Below the pieces are notes generated by a model. It searched no databases and was not told the DNA's origin. It worked only from the letters and a program-made list of their open reading frames with translations. DNA of 64,000 nt, from positions 186,001 to 250,000 of the forward strand of contig JAKLGA010000006.1 of assembly GCA_022710975.1 (NCBI GenBank). The letters run 5' to 3'. Shown one piece after another: positions 29,561-38,391 of the stretch. Each line of letters begins with the position of its first letter. Position 1 is the first letter of the stretch. The translations under genes were made by a program, and so were the position numbers. The DNA is from Myxococcota bacterium. GTDB lineage: Bacteria > Myxococcota > B64-G9.

Positions 29561-30510
29561 GCGGTCCCGCCCCAGCGCCCCCCGGCCAGGCGCCGGACGC
29601 TTCGCTCGAGGCCCTGAGCGCGGGCATGCGCTTCGGCGCGCTCACCGCCCTGGACGGCGTCAGCCTGCGGGTCGCGCCCGGGGAGCTGTACGGCCTGGTG
29701 GGCCCGGACGGGGCCGGCAAGACCACCCTCATCCGGCTGCTGGCCGGCCTGCTCGTGCCGACCTCCGGGGCGCTGCGGGTCACGGGCCGCGACCCGGTGC
29801 GGGACAGCAGGCGGGTGCGCGAGCTGCTGGGCTACATGCCCCAGGCCTACAGCTTGTACGGCGACCTGTCGGTCGGCGAGAACCTGCGTTTCTTCGGCTC
29901 CCTGTTCGCCTTGCCGCGGGACGTCTTCCACGAACGGCGCGCCCGGCTGCTCGGCATCACCCGGCTCGAGCGCTTCGCCGACCGGCGCGCGGACGCGCTG
30001 TCGGGCGGCATGTACAAGAAGCTGGCCCTGGCGTGCGCGCTGCTGCACCGCCCGCGGGTGCTCCTGCTGGACGAGCCCACCAACGGCGTGGACCCGGTCT
30101 CTCGCCGGGATCTGTGGGACCTGCTGCGCGAGTTCGTGCTCGAGGGCATGAGCGTGCTGATCTCCACGCCCTACATGGACGAGGCTGCCCGCTGCCACCG
30201 GGTCGGGCTGCTGTCTGAGGGGCGCCTGCTGCTCGAGGGGAGCCCGGAGCGGCTGGTGGCGGACTTCCCCCACCCCGTCTTCCGCGTGGACGCCGCCGAT
30301 CGGGCCGCCGCCGAGCGCCTGCTGCAGGGGCGGGCCGAGGTGGTGGCGCTCTCGCCCGCGGGGCGGGCGCTGCGGGTGGTAGTCGCGCAGGGCCAGGCGG
30401 AGGGCCTGGCCGCGGCGCTGGCCCCCGCGGGCTGCCGGCTCGAGCGGGTGCGGCCGGACTTCGAGGATCTGTTCCTCGAGCGCACCCGCGTCCACGGGGA
30501 GGCGCGGTGA
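29557..30510 (+). CDS. ABC exporter ATPase, first copy
   Basis: A 317-residue ABC-2-type ATPase with Walker A VGPDGAGKTTLIRLL, a Q-loop region in YMPQAYSLYGDLSV, a modified signature DALSGGMYKKLALAC, and Walker B VLLLDEPTNGVDP. The switch histidine position in VLISTPYMDEA reads Thr-Pro instead of Thr-His, so this copy may be catalytically impaired. TTG start with GGAGG upstream, overlapping the HlyD stop; the end overlaps the second ATPase as GTGA. In YbhF the two domains are fused; here they are separate genes. Confidence 0.9.
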   Translation: MSGPAPAPPGQAPDASLEALSAGMRFGALTALDGVSLRVAPGELYGLVGPDGAGKTTLIRLLAGLLVPTSGALRVTGRDPVRDSRRVRELLGYMPQAYSLYGDLSVGENLRFFGSLFALPRDVFHERRARLLGITRLERFADRRADALSGGMYKKLALACALLHRPRVLLLDEPTNGVDPVSRRDLWDLLREFVLEGMSVLISTPYMDEAARCHRVGLLSEGRLLLEGSPERLVADFPHPVFRVDAADRAAAERLLQGRAEVVALSPAGRALRVVVAQGQAEGLAAALAPAGCRLERVRPDFEDLFLERTRVHGEAR

Positions 30511-31472
30511 GCGCGGCCCCCGCCATCCAGGTGCGGGAGCTGTCCCGCCGCTTCGGCGCCTTCACCGCCGTGGACGCGGTCTCCTTCGAGGTGTCCAGCG
30601 GAGAGATCTTCGGCTACCTGGGGGCCAACGGCGCCGGCAAGTCCACCACCATCCGCATGCTGTGCGGCCTGCTGCGGCCCAGCGCCGGCCAGGCCCTGGT
30701 GGCGGGCCACGACGTGCTGCGCGCGCCCGAGCGGGTCAAGCGCTCCATCGGCTACATGTCCCAGCGTTTCTCCCTTTACCCGGACCTCAGCGCGGCCGAG
30801 AACCTCGAGTTCTTAGGCGGCGCCTTCGGCCTGCGCGGCCGGCCGCTCGCGGCCCGCATCGCGGAGCTGCTGACCCAGGTGGACCTGGGCGCGCGCGCGG
30901 GCGCCCTGACCGGCTCGCTGCCCGGAGGCATGCGCCAGCGGCTGGCGCTCGCCTGCGCCATGCTGCACGGTCCGCGCCTGCTGTTCCTGGACGAGCCCAC
31001 CGCCGGGGTCGATCCCGCCTCGCGCCGCAGCTTCTGGGGGCTGATCCGCGGGCTGGCCTCCGCGGGCACCACCATCTTCGTCACCACCCACTACATGGAC
31101 GAGGCCGAGTACTGCGACCGGGTCGGGCTGATGGTGGACGGCCGGCTGGCGGCGCTGGACACCCCGGCCGGCCTCAAGCGCCAGCACGTGCCCGGCAGGC
31201 TGCTGCGGGTGCGCGGGCTGGACGGCCCCGCGGCGCAGGCCCTGGCGCGCGCCGAGGGGGTGCTGGCGGTCGAGCCCTTCGGCGCCGGCCACCACGTGCG
31301 CCTGGTCGCAGGGGGGCCCGACGCGCAGGGCCTGGCCCGGCAGCTCGCCGGGCTGGGCGCGCCCGGGGTCTCGGTCGAGGAGGTCGAACCCGGCCTGGAG
31401 GACGTGTTCCTGGCCGTGGTCGGCGGGGCCAGGCGCCAGGACGCCGACGGGGACGCGGGGGGCCGCCCATGA
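30507..31472 (+). CDS. ABC exporter ATPase, second copy
   Basis: A 321-residue ATPase, paralogous to the one before it. It has Walker A LGANGAGKSTTIRML, Q-loop YMSQRFSLYPDLS, signature LTGSLPGGMRQRLALAC (LPGG in place of LSGG), Walker B LLFLDEPTAGVDP and the switch histidine present in TTHYMDEAEYCDRVG. So one copy keeps the switch histidine and the other does not, a usual asymmetry in heterodimeric exporters. GTG start and ATGA junction to the first permease. Confidence 0.9.
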   Translation: MSAAPAIQVRELSRRFGAFTAVDAVSFEVSSGEIFGYLGANGAGKSTTIRMLCGLLRPSAGQALVAGHDVLRAPERVKRSIGYMSQRFSLYPDLSAAENLEFLGGAFGLRGRPLAARIAELLTQVDLGARAGALTGSLPGGMRQRLALACAMLHGPRLLFLDEPTAGVDPASRRSFWGLIRGLASAGTTIFVTTHYMDEAEYCDRVGLMVDGRLAALDTPAGLKRQHVPGRLLRVRGLDGPAAQALARAEGVLAVEPFGAGHHVRLVAGGPDAQGLARQLAGLGAPGVSVEEVEPGLEDVFLAVVGGARRQDADGDAGGRP

Positions 31473-32593
31473 GGTTCGCCTTCTGGCGGCGGACCGGCGC
31501 CATGGCCCACAAGGAGGCCCTGCACCTGTCCCGCGACAGGCAGGCCGTGTACATGGCGCTCGGCATGCCGGTCCTGCTGCTGGCGCTGTTCGGCTACGCG
31601 GTCACCTTCGACCTGCAGCGCCTGTCCCTCGGTCTGGACGACCAGGACCGCAGCCCGACCTCGTGGCGCCTGGGGCAGGCCTTCACCGCCTCGGGCGCCT
31701 TCGAGGTCGCCGGCCGGGTCGAGCCCGGCGACGCCGAGGCGGCCCTGCGGCGCGGCGCGGTCAAGGCGGTCCTGCACCTGCCGAGGGGCCTCGAGCGCGA
31801 CCTGCAGCGCGGCCAGCCGGCCGAGCTGCAGCTCGTGCTGGACGGCGCGGACGGCAACACCGCCGCCATCGCCATGGGCTACGCCGCGGGCATCGTGCAG
31901 GCCGAGGCCGAGCGCATCCTGCGCGAGGCCGGCGCCGTGGGCGAGCTGCCCATCCAGGCCCGGGTGTGGGCGCGCTTCAACCCTGCCATGGAGTCGGCCA
32001 AGTTCATCGTGCCCGGGCTGATCGCCATGATCCTGGCGATCATGGCGGTGCTGCTGACCGCGCTGACCGTGGCCCGAGAGTGGGAGCGCGGCAGCATGGA
32101 GCAGCTCTTCACCACGCCCGTGGGACGGCTGGAGATCGTGCTCGGCAAGCTCGCGCCCTACATCGTGCTGGGCATGGTGCAGGTGCTCCTGGTGGTCACG
32201 GTGGGTTGCTGGCTGTTCGACGTGCCCATCCGCGGCTCGCTGGTCACGCTGTTCGGCGCGAGCGCCCTGTTCCTGGCCTGTATGCTGGGCCAGGGCCTGC
32301 TCATCAGCGTGCTGACCCGCAACCAGATGGTCTCGGTCCAGGTGGGCATGATCACCTCGATGCTGCCGACCCTGCTGCTGTCCGGCTTCGTCTTCCCCAT
32401 CGAGAACATGCCGGTCGCCCTGCAGGCCTTCACCTACGCGTTCCCCGCGCGTTACTTCATGCAGATCATCCGCGGCGTGATGCTCAAGGGCAGCGGGCTC
32501 GAGGCCCTCTGGCCCCAGCTGCTGTCGCTGGCCGGGCTGGCGGTGCTGCTGGTCCTGCTGGCGACCGCGCGTTTCCGCAGGCGCCTCGCCTGA
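31469..32593 (+). CDS. ABC-2 type permease, first subunit
   Basis: A 374-residue permease of the YbhS/YhhJ type: one membrane helix near the N-terminus (VYMALGMPVLLLALFGYAV), an extracytoplasmic domain (about 50-170), then five membrane helices. The conserved segment AREWERGSMEQLFTTPV and the motif LSGFVFPIENMP are family hallmarks. It pairs with the next gene to form the channel. Start overlaps the ATPase stop as ATGA. Confidence 0.9.
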   Translation: MRFAFWRRTGAMAHKEALHLSRDRQAVYMALGMPVLLLALFGYAVTFDLQRLSLGLDDQDRSPTSWRLGQAFTASGAFEVAGRVEPGDAEAALRRGAVKAVLHLPRGLERDLQRGQPAELQLVLDGADGNTAAIAMGYAAGIVQAEAERILREAGAVGELPIQARVWARFNPAMESAKFIVPGLIAMILAIMAVLLTALTVAREWERGSMEQLFTTPVGRLEIVLGKLAPYIVLGMVQVLLVVTVGCWLFDVPIRGSLVTLFGASALFLACMLGQGLLISVLTRNQMVSVQVGMITSMLPTLLLSGFVFPIENMPVALQAFTYAFPARYFMQIIRGVMLKGSGLEALWPQLLSLAGLAVLLVLLATARFRRRLA

Positions 32594-32610
32594 GGCCGGG
32601 GGGTGGCGGC

Positions 32611-33750
32611 ATGTGGACCTCGCTGCTGGCGGTCATGGTCAAGGAGCTGCGCCAGGCCTTCCGCGACAAGCGCACCGCCATGCTGCTGCTGGTGGCCCCC
32701 ATCCTGCAGGTGGGCCTGCTGGGGTACGCCGTGGACTTCGACGTGGATCAGATCCCCACCGTGGTGTGCGACCAGGATCGCAGCCAGGCCAGCCGGGAGC
32801 TGGTGGCCGGCCTGACCGCGGGCACCACCTTCCGGGTGGTGGGCGAGCTCCGCTCCGCCGAGGAGGCCAGCGCCTGGCTGGAGGACGGGCGGGCCGCGGT
32901 GGTGGTGGTCCTGCCCCGGGGCCTGGGCCGCGACCTGGCCCACGGCCGGCCCGTGGGCGTGCAGGTGGTGATGGACGGCAGCGAGCCGAACCGCGGCCAG
33001 ATCGCCTCCGCGGCCGCCAGCCAGTACTTCGCCGGCCGCGGGCTCGAGCTCGCCCGGGAGCGGCTGCGGACGGTCCAGGCCGGCCTGGGCCGCGACACGA
33101 GCATGCCCCAGCTCAAGCTGGCGCCGCGCTTCCTGTACAACCCGACCCAGAAGAGCGCCATCTTCATGGTGCCGGGCGTGATGGCCATGGTGCTGCTGGT
33201 GGTCACCACCATCGTGACCGCCATGGGCCTGGCCCGGGAGCGCGAGCTGGGCACCATCGAGCAGCTCATGGTGACCCCCATCCACCCGATCGTCCTGATG
33301 GCCGGCAAGTGCCTGCCCTTCGCCCTGATCGGGCTGGCGGACGCGGCGGTGCTGCTGGCCGTGGGGCACCTGCTGTTCGACGTGCCGCTGCGCGGGCACC
33401 TGGGCGTGGTCATGCTGGGCGCGGGCGTCTACCTGCTCACCACGCTGGGCACGGGCATCTTCGTCAGCACGATCGGCCGCACCCAGCAGCAGGTGGTGCT
33501 GGGCGCGTTCTTCTTCATCATGCCCGCCATCCTGCTGTCCGGCTTCGCCAGCCCGATCGAGAACATGCCGGACTGGATCGTGCCCATCACCTACCTGAAC
33601 CCCGTGCGCTACTTCGTGGAGATCATGCGCTCGGTGCTGCTGCGTGGCGCCGGGCTGTCCGAGCTGGCCCCGCAGTTTTTGGCCCTGCTCGCCTTCGGGC
33701 TGGCCATCCTGGGTGTCTCGGCGCTGCGCTTCAGGAAGACGCTGAGCTGA
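32611..33750 (+). CDS. ABC-2 type permease, second subunit
   Basis: A 379-residue paralogue of the preceding permease (YbhR-like). It has an N-terminal helix after MVKELRQAFRDKRTAMLLL, an external domain (about 45-180), five membrane helices, ARERELGTIEQLMVTPI and LSGFASPIENMPDW. It starts 17 bp after the first permease. Its 3' end overlaps the 3' end of miaB by 20 bp in convergent orientation, so no separate terminator fits between them. Confidence 0.9.
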   Translation: MWTSLLAVMVKELRQAFRDKRTAMLLLVAPILQVGLLGYAVDFDVDQIPTVVCDQDRSQASRELVAGLTAGTTFRVVGELRSAEEASAWLEDGRAAVVVVLPRGLGRDLAHGRPVGVQVVMDGSEPNRGQIASAAASQYFAGRGLELARERLRTVQAGLGRDTSMPQLKLAPRFLYNPTQKSAIFMVPGVMAMVLLVVTTIVTAMGLARERELGTIEQLMVTPIHPIVLMAGKCLPFALIGLADAAVLLAVGHLLFDVPLRGHLGVVMLGAGVYLLTTLGTGIFVSTIGRTQQQVVLGAFFFIMPAILLSGFASPIENMPDWIVPITYLNPVRYFVEIMRSVLLRGAGLSELAPQFLALLAFGLAILGVSALRFRKTLS

Positions 33751-35083
33751 GCCGCTCCCCCAGCAGCGTGTGACCGCGCACCTCGAGGACGCGCACCGGC
33801 ACCAGGCTGCCCGGGGTCACGGGCCCCTGGCAGGCGAAGTTGACCACGCGGTTGCAGCGGCTGCGACCGGTGAGCGCCGCGGGGTCGCGCAGGCTCGGCC
33901 CCTCGACCAGCACCTCGAGCTCGCGGCCGACCAGGCGCCGCAGGCTGTCCGCCTCCAGCCTCGTGAGCAGCGCCTGCAGGCGCTCGAGCCGGGACTGCTT
34001 CTCCGCCGCGGGCACGTCGTCCGGGTAGCTGGCCGCGAGCGTGCCCGGCCGCGGGGAGTACTTGAAGGAGAAGGCGCCGTCGAAGGCCACCCGCTCCACC
34101 ACCTCGAGCGTCTCCCGGAAGTCGGCCTCGCGCTCCCCGGGGAAGCCGACGATGAGATCCGTGGTGAGCGCGAGCGCGGGCACCTCCGCGCGCAGGCGCA
34201 GGGCCCGGCGGGTGAACTCCTCTCGGGTGTAGCCCCGGCGCATGCGCGCGAGCACGCCGTCCGCCCCGGCCTGCAGGGCCAGGTGCAGGTGCTCGCACAC
34301 CCGGGGCAGCCCGGCCATGGCAGCGATCAGCTCCTCCCCCAGATCCTTGGGGTGGCTGGTGGTGAAGCGGATGCGCTGGACGGCGGCCTGGGCGTCGAGC
34401 CGGCGCAAGAGCTCCGGGAAGGAGGCGCCGCCCGGATCGCGGTAGGAGTTCACGTTCTGGCCTAGCAACATGACCTCGCGCGTGCCCCGCCGCCCGAGCT
34501 CCTCGACCTCGGACAGGATGTCCGCGAGCGGCCGGCTCACCTCCCGCCCGCGCACCAGGGGCACCACGCAGTAGGCGCAGAAGTTGTCGCAGCCCTTCAT
34601 GATGGTCACCTGCCGGCTCACCGGCCCGGGCCCCTCCGCCCGGCGCGCCTGCAGCGGGACGAACCCGGGCGCGCTGGCGTCGTGCTCGGCCACGTCCAGG
34701 ATCGGCCCCCGCCCGGCGCGCAGCTCCGCCAGCACCCGGGGCAGGCGCGCGATGGCGTCCGGGCCGAGCACCGCGTCCAGGTAGTCAGCCCGGTCGAGCA
34801 GCGCCCGGGCCTCCTGCTGGGCTACGCAGCCGGCCAGGATGATGCGCACGCCGCGGGACCGGCGGGCCTTGCGGAACCGCCCAGCCTCGGACAGCGCCTT
34901 GTGCTCCGGCTTGGCGCGCACCGAGCAGGAGTTGATGATGATGACGTCCGCCAGGCGTGGCTCGTCCACCCGGCTGAGCCCCTCGGCCAGCAGGAGCTGG
35001 GCCATGCGCTCCGAGTCGTGCTCGTTCATCTGGCAGCCGAAGGTGCGGATGAAGAAGGTGCTCAGGCTGGCCGGGGTGCTCAT
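33731..35083 (-). CDS. miaB: tRNA-2-methylthio-N6-dimethylallyladenosine synthase
   Basis: MiaB methylthiolates i6A37 in tRNA. The 450 residues contain the N-terminal MTTase domain (RTFGCQMNEHDSERM with the first cluster cysteine, then NSCSVRAKPEHK and LAGCVAQQ), the radical-SAM motif CDNFCAYC near residue 150, and a C-terminal TRAM domain. CSVRAKPEHK is closer to MiaB than to RimO or MtaB. ATG overlaps the stop of the small upstream gene as ATGA. It is the last gene of the rfb/PilZ run. Confidence 0.93.
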   Translation of the reverse strand: MSTPASLSTFFIRTFGCQMNEHDSERMAQLLLAEGLSRVDEPRLADVIIINSCSVRAKPEHKALSEAGRFRKARRSRGVRIILAGCVAQQEARALLDRADYLDAVLGPDAIARLPRVLAELRAGRGPILDVAEHDASAPGFVPLQARRAEGPGPVSRQVTIMKGCDNFCAYCVVPLVRGREVSRPLADILSEVEELGRRGTREVMLLGQNVNSYRDPGGASFPELLRRLDAQAAVQRIRFTTSHPKDLGEELIAAMAGLPRVCEHLHLALQAGADGVLARMRRGYTREEFTRRALRLRAEVPALALTTDLIVGFPGEREADFRETLEVVERVAFDGAFSFKYSPRPGTLAASYPDDVPAAEKQSRLERLQALLTRLEADSLRRLVGRELEVLVEGPSLRDPAALTGRSRCNRVVNFACQGPVTPGSLVPVRVLEVRGHTLLGERLSSASS

Positions 35084-35361
35084 GTCTCGTGTGGCTCGCG
35101 GTAGAACTCCGCCGGGACGCACTTCTTGGCGTCGAGCGAGTCCCTGGACTCCTCCAGGTGGATCGAGGTGACGCGCTCCATGGGCAGCACCAGGTAGCGC
35201 AGCTCCCCCTTGAGGTACACGTCGTCGTCGTCGGCCCCGATCAGCACGCCGCGGTAGACGATGCCGCTGGCGCGCACCAGCACCTGCCGCCAGCGCAGCT
35301 CCTCGAGCGCGGCGTGGATGGCCGGCCTGGGGGCCTTGCGGGTGCGGGCGCGCGGGCTCAT
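35080..35361 (-). CDS. Small Sm/SH3-like protein of unknown function
   Basis: A 93-residue protein, not recognised as a named family. A basic N-terminus (MSPRARTRKAPR) is followed by a compact beta-rich core, ELRWRQVLVRASGIVYRGVL-IGADDDDVYLKG-ELRYLVLPMERVTSIHL. That layout recalls Sm-like or SH3-barrel RNA- or ligand-binding folds. Both ends are coupled: its ATG overlaps the PilZ gene stop and its stop overlaps the miaB start. Being wedged between a c-di-GMP-type domain gene and a tRNA-modification gene hints at a regulatory or RNA role, but nothing proves it. Confidence 0.7.
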   Translation of the reverse strand: MSPRARTRKAPRPAIHAALEELRWRQVLVRASGIVYRGVLIGADDDDVYLKGELRYLVLPMERVTSIHLEESRDSLDAKKCVPAEFYREPHET

Positions 35362-35825
35362 GGCTTCCGCCCGCCGGACGGCGGCGGGGGCTCGCCCACC
35401 TTGGTCTCCTGCTGGCGCGAGCCGGAGCCGCTGCCCGGGCGCAGCACCTCCACCCTCGGCCGGGCGGTCGGCTCGCGCAGGCTCTCGGGCACCTCGTCCT
35501 TGAGGCGCTGCACGTGGGTTTCGAGCCGCTTGCGCACGCGCTCGTCGACCTGGATGAACTCGATTCCCATGCCGCAGGGGTGCTCGGCGTCCAGCGCCTC
35601 GGCCTGCACCCAGCGCACCCGCCCGGACAGATCGAACATGAACGGCAGACCGGGCAGCAGGAACACCAGGCGCACGGTGGCGCCCACGGGCAGCGGGTGC
35701 TCCGAGTGGATGAACATGCCGCCCTTGGACAGGTTGAGGGCGTAGTCGGACAGGAACGAGCCCACCGTCCGGTACTCCACCCGGATCTCGGAGGTCGCGC
35801 GATCGCAGTTGCGCTGGTTCGACAT
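35358..35825 (-). CDS. PilZ-domain protein (Myxococcus TIGR02266-like)
   Basis: A 155-residue protein with a PilZ domain at about 10-110: NLSKGGMFIHSEHPLPVGATV is the core that in classical PilZ carries D/NxSxxG, and SGRVRWVQ and GMGIEFIQVDE follow. The N-terminal RxxxR motif for c-di-GMP is only partly recognisable (RATSEIRVEYR). The form resembles the Myxococcus paralogous PilZ family. The C-terminal 45 residues are Pro/Arg/Gly-rich. ATG at 35825 follows GGGAG. It is placed 66 bp after rfbB and is probably part of the same transcript. Confidence 0.85.
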   Translation of the reverse strand: MSNQRNCDRATSEIRVEYRTVGSFLSDYALNLSKGGMFIHSEHPLPVGATVRLVFLLPGLPFMFDLSGRVRWVQAEALDAEHPCGMGIEFIQVDERVRKRLETHVQRLKDEVPESLREPTARPRVEVLRPGSGSGSRQQETKVGEPPPPSGGRKP

Positions 35826-35891
35826 GGCTCCCGCCCTCGCCGTCCGAGTCATGCCATCAAGGCGTCCGGGCTGCAACAGAAAACGCGCCGC

Positions 35892-36956
35892 TCAGCCCCG
35901 GGCCGCGTAGTTCTGCTCGTAGAAGGCCAGGTACTCGCCGCTGATGACCCGCTCGGTCCACTCGCGGTTGGACAGATACCAGTCGATGGTCTGCGTGAGC
36001 CCGCCCTCGAAGCGCGTGAGCGGCTCCCAGCCCAGCTCGGCCTGGATCTTCCCGGCGTCGATGGCGTAGCGCCGGTCGTGCCCCGGGCGGTCGGCGACGT
36101 GCCGGATGAGCCCCTCGCCGATGGCCGGGTCGCCCGTGCGCTGGCCGAGCACCTGGAGCAGCCTCCGCACCAGCTCGAGGTTCTCGAGCTCGTTGTGCCC
36201 GCCGATGTTGTACACCTCGCCCGGCCGCCCGCGGCGCAGCACCAGCTCGATGGCCCGGCAGTGGTCGCGCACGTACAGCCAGTCGCGGATCTGCCGGCCG
36301 TCGCCGTAGACCGGCAGCGGCTCGTGCCGCAGCGCGTTGCGGATCATGAGCGGGATGAGCTTCTCCGGGAACTGGTACGGGCCGTAGTTGTTGGAGCAGC
36401 GCGTGATGCAGGCCGGCAGGCCGAAGGTGTGGTGGAAGGCCTGCACGATGTGGTCGGCGCCGGCCTTCGAGGCCGCGTAGGGGTTGCGCGGGGCGAGCGG
36501 CGACCGCTCGCTGAAGAAGCCCTGCTGACCCAGGCTGCCGTACACCTCGTCGGTGGAGACCTGCACGTAGCGGCGCCCGGCCAGCCAGCCGGCGCCGCTG
36601 CGCCAGGCGCGCGCGGCCGCCTCCAGCAGGGCGTGGGTGCCCAGCACGTTGGTGGTCAGGAAGACCTGGGCGTCGTGGATGGCGCGGTCCACGTGGCTCT
36701 CGGCGGCGAAGTTCACCACCCCCTCGAAGTCGTGCTGGCCGAAGAGCTGCGCGAGCAGCGCGCGGTCGTTGATGTCCCCGCGCACGAAGCTGAAGCGGTC
36801 CCGCTGGTCCGGCGTGAGCCGGGAGAGGTTGTCGTAGTTGCCCGCGTAGGTCAGCTTGTCGAGCCCCACCAGCACGAGCGCGGGATCGCCCTCCAGCATG
36901 TGGTAGACGAAGTTGGAGCCGATGAAGCCGGCCACGCCGGTGACCAGGAGTTTCAT
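35892..36956 (-). CDS. rfbB: dTDP-glucose 4,6-dehydratase
   Basis: 354 residues, an extended SDR. It shows VTGVAGFIGSNFVYHML (NAD binding), AAESHVDRAI, VSTDEVYGSLG with the catalytic Asp/Glu pair, YAASKAGADH (Tyr-x3-Lys), RCSNNYGPYQFPEKLIP and DWLYVRDHCRAI. These are all RmlB signatures. It catalyses the second step of dTDP-L-rhamnose synthesis. ATG overlaps the rfbD stop as ATGA. Confidence 0.96.
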   Translation of the reverse strand: MKLLVTGVAGFIGSNFVYHMLEGDPALVLVGLDKLTYAGNYDNLSRLTPDQRDRFSFVRGDINDRALLAQLFGQHDFEGVVNFAAESHVDRAIHDAQVFLTTNVLGTHALLEAAARAWRSGAGWLAGRRYVQVSTDEVYGSLGQQGFFSERSPLAPRNPYAASKAGADHIVQAFHHTFGLPACITRCSNNYGPYQFPEKLIPLMIRNALRHEPLPVYGDGRQIRDWLYVRDHCRAIELVLRRGRPGEVYNIGGHNELENLELVRRLLQVLGQRTGDPAIGEGLIRHVADRPGHDRRYAIDAGKIQAELGWEPLTRFEGGLTQTIDWYLSNREWTERVISGEYLAFYEQNYAARG

Positions 36957-37807
36957 GTCCGTGCTCCGATCTCCCGCAGGAAACGCTCGGTCGCGTCCTG
37001 CCAGGGCGGCAGCGGTCTGCCCAGGATGCCATCCAGCGGGAAGGTGTCCAGGGCCGAGAAGGCCGGCCGCGCGGCCGGGGTCGGGAAGGCCCGCGAGCTC
37101 ACCGGCACCACCTCCACGCCCAGGCCGGCCGCGCCGACGATGTGCGCGGCCCAGGCGTGACGGCTGCAGTGGCCCTGGTTGGCCAGGTGGTACAGGCCGA
37201 AGGCGCCCGAGCCGAGCAGCTCGAGCAGGGCCGGAGCCAGGTCGGCGGTGTAGGCCGGGCAGGCCACCTGATCGTCCACCACCTGGATGCTCGCGCGGCC
37301 CCTGGCCCAGCCCAGGACCTTCCGGGCGAAGTTGTCGTTCCCGGCGCCGAACACCCAGGACAGGCGCACCACGTAGTGGCGCCTGGCGAGCGCCTGCACC
37401 TCGAGCTCGCCCCGCAGCTTCGAGAGCCCGTAGCGGCCGAGCGGGTTGGGTGGATCGGCGATGGTGTAGGGCCGGGTCGCGCGCCCGTCGAACACGTAGT
37501 CCGTGGACAGGTGCATGAGCGGGACGCCCAGCCGCTCGGCCTCCACGGCCAGGTTGCGGGGGCCCAGGGCGTTGGCCGCGAGGGCCTGGTGGAACTCGGT
37601 CTCGGCCCGATCGACCGCGTTGTAGGCCGCGCAGTTGAGGATGGCCTCGGGCCGGGTGGCCTGCAGGCAGGCCCGCACCGCCTCCTGGCTGGCGATGTCC
37701 AGCTCGGGCAGGTCGAGGGCGCTCACCTCGAGGCCCCGCGCCGTCGCCTGCCTGCACACGTCCTGGCCGAGCTGGCCGCGGGCGCCGGTGACCAGCAGGC
37801 GCCTCAC
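36953..37807 (-). CDS. rfbD: dTDP-4-dehydrorhamnose reductase
   Basis: 284 residues: LLVTGARGQLGQDVC, LNCAAYNAVDRAE, LSTDYVFDG, YGLSKLRGE (catalytic Tyr/Lys) and VRLSWVFGAGNDNF, all typical of RmlD, the NADPH-dependent last step to dTDP-L-rhamnose. GTG start overlapping the rfbC stop as GTGA. An ORF that continues upstream lies over rfbC and is a frame shadow. Confidence 0.95.
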   Translation of the reverse strand: MRRLLVTGARGQLGQDVCRQATARGLEVSALDLPELDIASQEAVRACLQATRPEAILNCAAYNAVDRAETEFHQALAANALGPRNLAVEAERLGVPLMHLSTDYVFDGRATRPYTIADPPNPLGRYGLSKLRGELEVQALARRHYVVRLSWVFGAGNDNFARKVLGWARGRASIQVVDDQVACPAYTADLAPALLELLGSGAFGLYHLANQGHCSRHAWAAHIVGAAGLGVEVVPVSSRAFPTPAARPAFSALDTFPLDGILGRPLPPWQDATERFLREIGART

Positions 37808-38382
37808 GGCCGGCCTCCCGCCGGAAAACGGAAGCCGAGCCCGCCGAGCGTGGGCCAGGCCGCGTCCCTGGGCGACAGCGTGGGCGCCCCGCTCTCGGCC
37901 AGGGGCCAGGCGATGCCCACCTCGGGCGCGTCCCAGCGCAGGCCGCCCTCGTCCTCGGGGTGGTAATAGTCGGAGCACTTGTAGGCCAGCTCGACGGAGT
38001 CGCTCAGCGCCAGGAAGCCGTGGGCGAACCCCACCGGGGCGTACAGGACGCGCCGCGCCTGGTCGTCGAGCAGCGCCCCGCACCAGCGGCCCTCGGTGGG
38101 CGAGCCCGCCCGGAGGTCCACCAGCGCGTCGAATACCCGGCCGCGCAGCACGCGCACGAGCTTGGCCTGCGGGTGGAGGCGCTGGAAGTGCAGTCCGCGC
38201 AGGGTGCCCCGGCTGGAGCAGGACTGGTTGTCCTGGACGAACGTGTCCGGCACGCCCAGGCCGGCCAGCTCGCGCTGGCTGTAGGTCTCCAGGAAGCAGC
38301 CCCGGGCGTCCCGGAACACCCGCGGCTCGAGCAGCCGCGGGCCCTGGATGGGCGTGTCGAACGGGACGAGCTGGAAGGGCAT
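37804..38382 (-). CDS. rfbC: dTDP-4-dehydrorhamnose 3,5-epimerase
   Basis: 192 residues, cupin fold. RVFRDARGCFLETY, FVQDNQSCSSRGTLRGLHFQ with the catalytic His region, GRVFDALVDLR, PVGFAHGFLALSD and YKCSDYYHPEDE are RmlC signatures. It epimerises the 4-keto sugar at C3 and C5. It starts 9 bp after the rfbA stop; its own stop overlaps rfbD. Confidence 0.95.
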   Translation of the reverse strand: MPFQLVPFDTPIQGPRLLEPRVFRDARGCFLETYSQRELAGLGVPDTFVQDNQSCSSRGTLRGLHFQRLHPQAKLVRVLRGRVFDALVDLRAGSPTEGRWCGALLDDQARRVLYAPVGFAHGFLALSDSVELAYKCSDYYHPEDEGGLRWDAPEVGIAWPLAESGAPTLSPRDAAWPTLGGLGFRFPAGGRP

Positions 38383-38391
38383 GCGGGCCTC

